Of a stretch of DNA of 6,793 nt, positions 1 through 4,694 are shown in pieces. Both the position numbers and the translations under genes were made by a program. Under the pieces are notes generated by a model. It was not told the origin of the DNA. It was given only the letters and a program-made list of their open reading frames with translations, and searched no databases. The DNA is taken from contig JALSTC010000636.1 of assembly GCA_026983935.1 (NCBI GenBank), forward strand, positions 1-6,793, written 5' to 3'. The DNA comes from Ardenticatenia bacterium (GTDB taxonomy: Bacteria > Chloroflexota > Anaerolineae > Aggregatilineales > Ch27). The first letter of the stretch is position 1. Each line of letters begins with the position of its first letter.

Positions 1-573
1 CGGGCAGTGGATGAGCTTGACCGCTACCTCACCAACAACGAAATCGTCATCAACCGCTGCCAGGGAGTTGGCATCCTGCCACCAGAAATGGCCATTGCCT
101 ACAGCGCCGCCGGGCCGGTGCTTCGCGCCAGCGGTGTGCCGTATGATGTGCGCCGCGCGGAGCCCTACAGCATCTATCCCGAACTCGACTTCGACGTTGC
201 GGTGCGCTACAACGGGGATATCTACGATCGCTACCTGATCCGCATTGACGAAATGCACCAGAGTCTGCGCATCCTGGAACAGCTACTGCCTCGTCTGGAA
301 GAAACCAAAGGGCAGCCCATCATGGGCGGAACGAAGGCCTACAATCCGCGTGTCCCGGCAGGTGAGGCATACGGGCGTATTGAAAACCCCAAAGGCGAAC
401 TGGGCTTCTACGTCGTTTCCGATGGCAAGCAGAACGCATGGCGTTATCACGTCCGTGCACCCAGCTTCATCAATCTGACGGCGCTGGGTGAAATGTGCAA
501 AGGCCACAAGGTCGCCGATATCGTCGCCATCCTGGGCAGTATTGACATCGTTCTGGGTGAAACCGATCGCTAA
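1..573 (+). CDS. nuoD: NADH-quinone oxidoreductase subunit D (NuoD), 3' part only
   Basis: The frame is open from the first base and ends at TAA 571-573, so this is the C-terminal 190 residues of a protein whose start lies upstream. NuoD is the 49-kDa-type peripheral-arm subunit of respiratory complex I; with NuoB it forms the quinone-reducing site next to the last iron-sulfur cluster N2. The match rests on collinear family segments: LTNNEI near the left edge, GVGILPPE, the GPVLRASGV segment, SIYPELDF, DVAVRYNGDIYDRYLIR, EMHQSLRILEQ, GELGFYVVSDG, the VRAPSFINL block and the final DIVLGETDR, which is the normal family C-terminus. The 3' end is therefore intact. A GTG at 7-9 is an internal valine codon, not a start. 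The quinone-site residues in the N-terminal half lie outside the window. NuoI follows after 35 bp on the same strand, which indicates one operon. Confidence 0.95.
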   Translation, partial: RAVDELDRYLTNNEIVINRCQGVGILPPEMAIAYSAAGPVLRASGVPYDVRRAEPYSIYPELDFDVAVRYNGDIYDRYLIRIDEMHQSLRILEQLLPRLEETKGQPIMGGTKAYNPRVPAGEAYGRIENPKGELGFYVVSDGKQNAWRYHVRAPSFINLTALGEMCKGHKVADIVAILGSIDIVLGETDR

Positions 574-608
574 CAGTGGCGCTGCGTAGCAGACTGTAAG
601 GAGATAGC

Positions 609-1292
609 ATGTACGGACTGGGAATCCTAAAAGGGATGGGCGTCACGCTCAAGCACTTCGTGGACACGTACATCGAGGACATCAAGTTTCTGGGTAAAGG
701 TAAACGAACCAACAGCGCCTTCCAGGTGCGGCAGGGCATCAAAGGGCGCAGCCTGGGACTATTCACAGTCGAGTATCCGGAAGAAAAGATCGCCGTGCCG
801 GAGCGCTTCCGCTTCGTGCCGTTTCTCGTGACCAACGACCCCGACGCTGAAGAAAATCCCGGCCATGAGTGGTGCACAAGCTGCGGCATCTGCGCCAAGG
901 TGTGCCCGCCACAGTGCATCTGGATTGTGCGTGGCACGAACGAAGAAACAGGTCGTCCAAAACCGGAGCCAGAAGCCTTCTACATTGATATTGACATCTG
1001 CATGAACTGTGGATTCTGTGCAGAATTTTGCCCATTCGACGCGATCAAGATGGATCACGATTACGAAATGGCGAGCTACGATCGCACGGCAGAGCACATC
1101 TTCGATAAAGAAAAACTGTCCAAGCCGTTCAGCTACTGGCGATCCATTGCACCAACGACGGCGGCGGAAGAAGCCGAAGCACGCGGCGGCTGGGAACATA
1201 AAGATGTACTCAAAGCCAGAGCGAAGGCCGCAAGAGAAAAAGCCAAAGCCGAGGCAGCCAAAAACAAAGGGCAGGACAAGCCCGCCGAATAG
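609..1292 (+). CDS. nuoI: NADH-quinone oxidoreductase subunit I (NuoI), 2x[4Fe-4S] ferredoxin-type subunit
   Basis: This 227-residue subunit carries clusters N6a and N6b of complex I, which pass electrons through the peripheral arm towards NuoB. Two CxxCxxCxxxCP motifs are complete: Cys89/92/95/99 and Cys131/134/137/141; by family rule the fourth Cys of each motif ligates the other cluster. An additional Cys103 follows the first motif. N-terminal LKGMGVTLKHF (about 7-17), the TVEYPEE segment (53-59), PERFRF (64-69) and the post-cluster MDHDYEMASYDR block are typical of NuoI. Beyond about residue 184 the protein has a Lys/Ala/Glu-rich tail that is longer than in many homologues and probably helical. 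The ATG is supported by AAGGAG at 598-603 with 5 nt spacing. It directly follows nuoD with no nuoH between, and no further nuo gene follows. It is not a free ferredoxin, given the NuoI-specific flanks and the operon. Confidence 0.94.
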   Translation: MYGLGILKGMGVTLKHFVDTYIEDIKFLGKGKRTNSAFQVRQGIKGRSLGLFTVEYPEEKIAVPERFRFVPFLVTNDPDAEENPGHEWCTSCGICAKVCPPQCIWIVRGTNEETGRPKPEPEAFYIDIDICMNCGFCAEFCPFDAIKMDHDYEMASYDRTAEHIFDKEKLSKPFSYWRSIAPTTAAEEAEARGGWEHKDVLKARAKAAREKAKAEAAKNKGQDKPAE

Positions 1293-1310
1293 TCACATAG
1301 CAATTAATCA

Positions 1311-1352
1311 TGGAGATGCCCTCGATCGCGAAATAGAAAAGGGGCATCTCCA
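1311..1352. repeat. Perfect 11-bp inverted repeat downstream of nuoI
   Basis: Arms TGGAGATGCCC (1311-1321) and GGGCATCTCCA (1342-1352) are exact reverse complements around a 20-nt loop, which itself contains CGATCG (1323-1328). The structure begins 18 bp after the nuoI stop codon. No T-run follows, so by itself it is not a standard intrinsic terminator. It could stabilise the 3' end of the nuo transcript, belong to a tandem terminator with the next hairpin, or be a dispersed repeat element. The pairing is read directly; the role is inferred. Confidence 0.6.
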
Positions 1353-1377
1353 CCGTGCAGCACTGTGCGCACCCACA

Positions 1378-1408
1378 CGGCAGAGCCAGCCTCTGCCGGG
1401 CCCTTTTT
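1378..1408 (+). terminator. Probable intrinsic terminator of the nuo operon
   Basis: An 8-bp GC-rich stem CGGCAGAG (1378-1385) and CTCTGCCG (1391-1398) closes a 5-nt loop and is followed by GGCCC and then TTTTT (1404-1408). The five-base gap between stem and T-run makes it weaker than a textbook example. It sits between nuoI and the next gene, which is where the operon would need to stop. It also argues that the next gene starts at 1427 rather than at the earlier in-frame GTG 1355. Confidence 0.5.
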
Positions 1409-1426
1409 ACGGACAGGATCGTTCCC

Positions 1427-1768
1427 GTGCTATACCAGAGCGACACCGAGATGCTGTTTCCCCTCCGTGTGCTGCCTGCTCTGAAGCACCTGCGTGGCCC
1501 GGAGTGGTACACACTGATCGAACATATCACCGCCCTGCCGGAGCACCATCCCGACGTGCTGGGCTTCACTTTGATGATGGTTCGCCTGAACGGCTGCATG
1601 ACCTGCCATGCAGGCAGCTACCGTGCGATGCGCGGCTGTACACTATGCGCGCGGCAGGCCATCGCGCGGTTCAAGGGCAGCGATCGTGAGTTGATCGGAC
1701 GCTGGGAGCAGGCCCGCCAGGACATTCTGCACTGGATGGAAACTGGCATTCCTCCTGAAACCTCTTAA
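1427..1768 (+). CDS. Small cytoplasmic four-cysteine protein of unknown function
   Basis: I do not recognise a named family. The 113-residue product (GTG start) has no signal peptide or membrane segment and looks mostly helical. Its core is an LMMVRLNGCMTCHAGSYRAM segment, giving Cys57-x2-Cys60, followed by Cys71-x2-Cys74 within RGCTLCARQAI. Two CxxC pairs ten residues apart suggest a metal site (zinc or an Fe-S cluster) or a redox dithiol. The region before the cysteines weakly recalls AhpD-type helical proteins (LNGCxxC), but the His that family has four residues after the second Cys is Ser64 here. GTG 1427 is chosen because GGACAGGA (1411-1418) lies 8 nt upstream and because starting at GTG 1355 would place a terminator hairpin in the coding region; ATG 1451 is an alternative. 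It lies between complex I genes and an iron-sulfur carrier, which makes a link to Fe-S biology possible but unproven. Confidence 0.7.
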   Translation: MLYQSDTEMLFPLRVLPALKHLRGPEWYTLIEHITALPEHHPDVLGFTLMMVRLNGCMTCHAGSYRAMRGCTLCARQAIARFKGSDRELIGRWEQARQDILHWMETGIPPETS

Positions 1769-1795
1769 AATACCGATTTCGCTTCATATCTCCTG

Positions 1796-1824
1796 TTGGA
1801 CGAAGGCCCGGAACAGGTTACAAT
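1796..1824 (+). promoter_or_regulatory. Sigma70-type promoter of mrp
   Basis: The -35 element TTGGAC (1796-1801) and -10 element TACAAT (1819-1824) are separated by exactly 17 bp, with four of six and five of six consensus bases. The predicted transcription start is near 1831, giving a leader of about 75 nt before the mrp ATG. The preceding gene ends at 1768, so mrp is probably transcribed on its own. Confidence 0.65.
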
Positions 1825-1829
1825 AAAAT

Positions 1830-1851
1830 CTAATTTCTTCTGAAAAATTAG
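1830..1851. promoter_or_regulatory. AT-rich palindrome over the predicted mrp transcription start (candidate operator)
   Basis: Arms CTAATTT (1830-1836) and AAATTAG (1845-1851) are perfect inverted repeats separated by 8 nt. The element begins 6 bp after the -10 hexamer and so spans the predicted +1. Its size, symmetry and position suit a dimeric repressor. No specific regulator can be named from the sequence; iron- or Fe-S-responsive control would make sense for mrp but is only an inference. It could equally form a weak hairpin in the 5' leader. Confidence 0.4.
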
Positions 1852-1884
1852 CGGGGTGTGAAGTCTTCACGGCTCCTGCCCCGC
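1851..1884 (+). promoter_or_regulatory. Nested hairpin in the mrp 5' leader
   Basis: An outer stem GCGGGG (1851-1856) with CCCCGC (1879-1884) encloses a tight inner hairpin GTGAA (1858-1862) with TTCAC (1866-1870). It ends about 12 nt before the GAGGG ribosome-binding sequence (1897-1901). It matches no riboswitch class that I recognise and no T-run follows, so it is more likely to affect mRNA stability or translation than to terminate transcription. Confidence 0.4.
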
Positions 1885-1904
1885 ACAGCACACTGCGAGG
1901 GAAC

Positions 1905-2966
1905 ATGAGCGAACAATCACCTCAACACGAAGCTGTCATGGCTGCTCTGAGTACAGTCATCGATCCCGATTTGCATCGGGACATTGTCTCGTTGAACATG
2001 GTGCAGGACCTGGAGATTGAGGACGGCGTGGTGCGCTTCCGCTTCGTCCTGACCACGCCGGCTTGCCCCCTGAAAAACGTCTTCATAGAAGAATGCAAGA
2101 AGGCGCTGCTGGGCAAAGTAGATGGCATCCGCGATGTGGAGATTACCTGGGACAGCAAGATGCCCACCGACAAGCGGCTGCACGGACGTCTTGATACGGC
2201 CATGCGCAGCATCATCGCCGTCAGCAGTGGCAAGGGCGGCGTCGGCAAGAGCACTGTCGCCGTCAACCTCGCCATCGCCCTGGCCCAGAAAGGTGCGACC
2301 GTCGGCCTGCTGGATGCGGATGTCCTCGGGCCTAATATCCCGATGATGGTCGGCCTGAGCGCCAGCAAGCCGCTGATCAACAACAATAAGCTTGTCCCCT
2401 GGCGGGCTTACGGCATCCATGTGATGAGCATGGGCTTTCTGATCGAGCCGGGCAAACCGCTGATCTGGCGCGGCCCAATGCTGCACAGCGCCATCCGCCA
2501 GTTCTTTGATGACGTTGACTGGCCGCAGGTGGACTACCTGATCGTAGACCTGCCGCCCGGAACCAGCGACGCGCAGTTAAGCCTGGCGCAGAGTGTCCCT
2601 CTGACCGGCGCTATTATCGTCACGCAGCCGCAGAATGTGGCCCTCGACGACGCCGAAAAAGGGTTGGCTATGTTCGAAGAGCTGCAGGTCTCGATTCTCG
2701 GGGTCGTAGAGAATATGGCCGGGGAATTCTTTGGTGAAGGAGGCGGGGAACAACTGGCAGAACAGCGCGGAGTCCCCTTCCTGGGTCGGATTCCGCTGGA
2801 CGCCAAAGTGCGTGTTGGCGGCGATTCAGGCAAACCGATTGTGGTCGAAGCGCCAGATTCTCCTGCGGCAGTTGCCTTCCAGGCACTGGCCGATCAGGTG
2901 GCGTCTCGCGTCAGCATTGTGCTGCATTCACAGCAAAATGTCATCCCGCTGAAAATCATCAGCTAA
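1905..2966 (+). CDS. mrp: Mrp/ApbC-type iron-sulfur cluster carrier ATPase lacking the CxxC motif
   Basis: This 353-residue cytoplasmic protein belongs to the Mrp/NBP35 P-loop family, which carries [4Fe-4S] clusters to target enzymes. Residues 7-85 form a DUF59/MIP18-like domain with the hallmark TTPACPLK (Cys54) and Cys64. The ATPase domain begins near 101 with the deviant Walker A SSGKGGVGKST (107-117, signature Lys110, Lys115), then LLDADVLGPNIP (135-146), WRGPM (188-192), a Walker B-like DLPPGTSDAQL (215-225) and VTQPQ (239-243). In most ApbC proteins VENMS is followed by a CxxC that holds the bridging cluster; here VENMAGEFFGEGGGE (268-282) runs straight on with the intervening segment absent, and the ATPase domain contains no cysteine at all. 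The remainder, GVPFLGRIPLD (289-299) and GGDSGKPI (305-312), is normal, so this is not a frameshift. GAGGG lies 3 nt before the ATG. Complex I, encoded nearby, is an obvious possible client. Confidence 0.93.
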   Translation: MSEQSPQHEAVMAALSTVIDPDLHRDIVSLNMVQDLEIEDGVVRFRFVLTTPACPLKNVFIEECKKALLGKVDGIRDVEITWDSKMPTDKRLHGRLDTAMRSIIAVSSGKGGVGKSTVAVNLAIALAQKGATVGLLDADVLGPNIPMMVGLSASKPLINNNKLVPWRAYGIHVMSMGFLIEPGKPLIWRGPMLHSAIRQFFDDVDWPQVDYLIVDLPPGTSDAQLSLAQSVPLTGAIIVTQPQNVALDDAEKGLAMFEELQVSILGVVENMAGEFFGEGGGEQLAEQRGVPFLGRIPLDAKVRVGGDSGKPIVVEAPDSPAAVAFQALADQVASRVSIVLHSQQNVIPLKIIS

Positions 2967-2973
2967 TACAACA

Positions 2974-2988
2974 GGGGGGGCGCCCCCC
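2974..2988. repeat. G7/C6 palindrome just after mrp
   Basis: Seven G residues (2974-2980) run into CG and six C residues (2983-2988); bases 2975-2988 are a perfect 14-bp palindrome. In RNA it could fold as a short, very stable GC hairpin directly ahead of the terminator stem, perhaps as a pause site or a barrier to 3' exonucleases. Runs this long are also prone to length errors in sequencing. Confidence 0.5.
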
Positions 2989-2997
2989 AGAATCACC

Positions 2998-3037
2998 ACA
3001 GGCCGGGCAAGCTTCCAGAGCACACCCGGCCTGTTTT
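2998..3037 (+). terminator. Intrinsic terminator of mrp
   Basis: A 10-bp stem ACAGGCCGGG (2998-3007) pairs perfectly with CCCGGCCTGT (3025-3034) around a 17-nt loop and runs into TTTT (3034-3037). It sits 31 bp after the mrp stop and between two convergent genes. On the minus strand the T-run is lacking, though the stem could still help end the opposing transcript. Confidence 0.75.
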
Positions 3038-3057
3038 GATAATGCCCGAAGCTCGCG

Positions 3058-3345
3058 CTACTCGTTGCCCACGACCTCGATTTCATCACTGGAATGCGGC
3101 GGGTTGCTGCGTCCAATGAACAGCCAGAACAGACCGTTCAAGACCAATGCCGCCAGAAACGCCCAGAAACCCTCCACAGGCCAACCTCGATAGACCAGAT
3201 AGCGACGCACAACTTCAGCGGCAATCAACATAACCACCAGTGTGATTCGTCTGCGGCGAGGCTCCGTACGCTGCACAATCAATATCAGCAGCGCAAATAC
3301 CAGCGTCAGGCCCAGCCATGCTTCCCAATTCATGCTTTGATCCAT
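3058..3345 (-). CDS. Small three-helix membrane protein of unknown function
   Basis: The 95-residue product has three hydrophobic segments at about 8-24, 34-52 and 58-77. The strongly positive loop QRTEPRRRR (25-33) between the first two predicts an outside N-terminus and a cytoplasmic loop. The second helix is broken by EVVRRYLVYRGW (44-55), and a soluble C-terminal tail of about 18 residues (RSNPPHSSDEIEV and onward) follows the third. I do not recognise a named family. Codon periodicity and the well-formed helices make it a real gene rather than antisense noise. An in-frame TTG at 3369 is ruled out because it overlaps the -10 box of the promoter; ATG 3345 lies about 17 nt after the expected transcript start. 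ATG 3333 is a second possibility. It converges on mrp and diverges from the STAS gene. Confidence 0.75.
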   Translation of the reverse strand: MDQSMNWEAWLGLTLVFALLILIVQRTEPRRRRITLVVMLIAAEVVRRYLVYRGWPVEGFWAFLAALVLNGLFWLFIGRSNPPHSSDEIEVVGNE

Positions 3346-3368
3346 CCTGTCATCTCTTATGTCGGGCA

Positions 3369-3397
3369 ATTATAGAATGCGCGGCAGCGCCTTACAA
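3369..3397 (-). promoter_or_regulatory. Promoter of the small membrane protein gene
   Basis: Read on the minus strand, TTGTAA (3397-3392) and a perfect TATAAT (3374-3369) are separated by 17 bp. The transcript would start near 3362, leaving a short leader before ATG 3345. It is arranged back to back with the promoter of the STAS operon, whose -35 starts 26 bp away. Confidence 0.65.
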
Positions 3398-3422
3398 CAT
3401 GCATCAAACCGCGGATGATTAT

Positions 3423-3451
3423 TTGACAAGCCTGCCCGGTTCGCTCAAAAT
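3423..3451 (+). promoter_or_regulatory. Promoter of the partner-switching cluster
   Basis: A perfect -35 TTGACA (3423-3428) is followed after 17 bp by CAAAAT (3446-3451), a four-of-six match to the -10 consensus. The start would be near 3458, with a leader of about 57 nt. A better -10-like CATAAT (3463-3468) exists but lies too far from TTGACA. The weak -10 next to an ideal -35 may mean activator dependence or an alternative sigma factor. Confidence 0.5.
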
Positions 3452-3501
3452 AAGCCGGTATACATAATCTTCAACTACCATAACAGTGAAACGCCTTTGT
3501 T

Positions 3502-3507
3502 AAGGAG
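3502..3507 (+). promoter_or_regulatory. Shine-Dalgarno site fixing the STAS gene start
   Basis: AAGGAG with 7 nt spacing to ATG 3515 is the best ribosome-binding site in the right half of the window. It excludes the in-frame TTG at 3497, which lies upstream of it. Confidence 0.8.
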
Positions 3508-3514
3508 CATCCAT

Positions 3515-3847
3515 ATGCAAATCCAGACATCCGAATTGAAGCGTGTCACCCTGTTCGAAGTCAGTGGACGGGTGGACAGCACAAACGCGAACGAACTCGG
3601 TGATGCGCTGAACGCAGCCATTGATGCCGGACGCACCCAGATCGTCGTCGATCTCTCCAATGTCGAATACATGAGCAGCGCCGGGCTGCGGGAACTGGTG
3701 ACCGCGTTGAAAAAGGTTAAGCGTGGCACGGGCGATCTCCGACTGGCTGCGCCGTCCGAACGGGTTATGGAAGTGCTCGAGCTTGCCGGACTGGATTCTA
3801 TCTTCGAAATATATCCGAGCCAGGTTGAAGCCGTTGGGAGCTTTTAG
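3515..3847 (+). CDS. STAS-domain anti-anti-sigma factor (RsbV/SpoIIAA type)
   Basis: This single-domain protein of 110 residues is a normal length for the family. In partner switching, the unphosphorylated antagonist binds an RsbW-type kinase and releases the sigma factor, and phosphorylation on a conserved Ser blocks binding. Family features are VSGRVDSTNANEL (16-28), the strand IVVDLSNVEYM (43-53) and the helix-capping SSAGLREL (54-61). By alignment to the MDSSGLG site of SpoIIAA, Ser55 is the predicted phosphoacceptor; the preceding Asp of the Bacillus proteins is Ser54 here. The C-terminal half (MEVLELAGLDSIFEIY) is also typical. The next gene, 19 nt downstream, encodes an RsbW-type kinase, its expected partner. 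Generic annotations for such proteins vary, so no gene symbol is given. Confidence 0.92.
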   Translation: MQIQTSELKRVTLFEVSGRVDSTNANELGDALNAAIDAGRTQIVVDLSNVEYMSSAGLRELVTALKKVKRGTGDLRLAAPSERVMEVLELAGLDSIFEIYPSQVEAVGSF

Positions 3848-3866
3848 GCCGCCACCAAGCCGCGCA

Positions 3867-4664
3867 ATGGGCGAAGAATATCGAATCACGATTCCGGGTA
3901 TCCTGGAAAGGATACCCGATGTTTGCGACGCGGTCGTTGCAGCCGCCCGCAGGTCTGGCTTCAACGAACGTGCCGTCTATCACTGCCAGATGGCAGTTGA
4001 CGAAGCCTGTACAAACATTGTAGAGCACGGCTATGGCATGGCGCAGCAGGTCGGCCAGATCGAGGTGATCTACCGCAATGAACCCGACCGCTGCGTGATC
4101 ACTATCGCCGATAACGGGCCGCCCTTCAACCCGCTCGCCAGAGAAGACCCCGATCCCACCATGGCACTGAGTGACCGCAAGCCGGGGGGATGGGGGATCT
4201 ACTTCATCAAAAAGATGATGGATGAAACGTCCTACACGTATGAAAATGGCCGCAACTATCTGACCATCGTCAAGCTCAAGACGCCGCAGAACATGGCTCC
4301 CGCCGCCCGCACAACCGCCGACACAGGAATCGCCGTGCACACACTTACCGGAAGCGTCCGGGAAATCTCGCCTTCGGGACGGCTGGACTCAAACGCTGCG
4401 CCTGATTTGCAGGCTGTCCTGGATGCGCAGCTAGATGACGGGCATGTGCACCTGATCGTCAACATGACCGATATTTCCTATATCTCTACCAGCGGTCTGA
4501 AAGTTCTGGTCAATGCCTGGCGGCGTGCCCGCGATGCGAGCGGCAACGTGGCATTGGTCGGGCTGAAGCCCCAGATTCTCGAAGTCTTCGAAACTGTTGG
4601 ATTCGACCAGATATTCAGCATCTTTGACACCACTGATGAGGCCTTGAAGGCCCTGTATAAGTAG
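3867..4664 (+). CDS. RsbW/SpoIIAB-type serine kinase (anti-sigma) fused to a C-terminal STAS domain
   Basis: The 265-residue protein joins two normally separate partner-switch components. Residues 1-140 are a GHKL ATPase of the anti-sigma kinase class: N-box VDEACTNIVEHG (44-55, catalytic Glu46 and Mg-coordinating Asn50), G1 box ADNGPPF (81-87, Asp82) and G2 box GGWGIYFIKKM (107-117). All key residues are kept, so kinase activity is likely. A Pro/Ala/Thr-rich linker (about 139-154) leads to a STAS domain (155-265) with SGRLDSNAAPDL (170-181), ISYISTSGLKVL (203-214) and FETVGFDQIFSI (241-252). The phosphoacceptor position aligns with Thr208 rather than Ser. ATG 3867 is the only sensible start at the family N-terminus; no Shine-Dalgarno is visible, so translation may depend on ribosomes finishing the STAS gene 19 nt upstream. 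No sigma factor gene is in view. Such kinases may also control targets other than sigma factors. Confidence 0.9.
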   Translation: MGEEYRITIPGILERIPDVCDAVVAAARRSGFNERAVYHCQMAVDEACTNIVEHGYGMAQQVGQIEVIYRNEPDRCVITIADNGPPFNPLAREDPDPTMALSDRKPGGWGIYFIKKMMDETSYTYENGRNYLTIVKLKTPQNMAPAARTTADTGIAVHTLTGSVREISPSGRLDSNAAPDLQAVLDAQLDDGHVHLIVNMTDISYISTSGLKVLVNAWRRARDASGNVALVGLKPQILEVFETVGFDQIFSIFDTTDEALKALYK

Positions 4665-4694
4665 CCAGGCAGCCAACTGGAGCGTTCTCCCTTC

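Noticed and set aside
7..9. GTG as the start of a separate short protein at the left edge.
   Set aside because: The reading frame continues upstream to the window edge and the residues are internal NuoD sequence.
470..937. Minus-strand open frame of 155 codons across the nuoD/nuoI junction.
   Set aside because: It is antisense to two clear complex I genes, and its product shows no family resemblance.
1355..1426. In-frame GTG at 1355 as a longer start for the four-cysteine protein.
   Set aside because: The extension would run through the terminator-like hairpin 1378-1408 and has no clear ribosome-binding site; GTG 1427 has GGACAGGA at good spacing.
1595..1609. CMTCH in the four-cysteine protein reads as a CxxCH c-type heme motif.
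   Set aside because: The protein has no signal peptide or membrane anchor, and c-type heme is attached outside the cytoplasm; a second CxxC nearby fits a metal or redox site better.
1917..2486. Long open frames on the minus strand opposite mrp (189 codons here).
   Set aside because: No recognisable domain, no ribosome-binding site noticed, and they lie entirely antisense to a gene of certain identity; they follow from GC-rich codon bias.
3346..3369. TTG 3369 as the start of the small membrane protein.
   Set aside because: It overlaps the TATAAT box of the gene's own promoter, so it would not be in the transcript.
3452..3514. Possible riboswitch in the 5' leader of the STAS gene.
   Set aside because: The leader is short and AT-rich with no stable stem or known aptamer pattern.
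3723..3866. Extended N-terminus for the kinase-STAS protein overlapping the STAS gene.
   Set aside because: The extra 48 residues are the out-of-frame shadow of the STAS C-terminus; the kinase fold begins right after ATG 3867.
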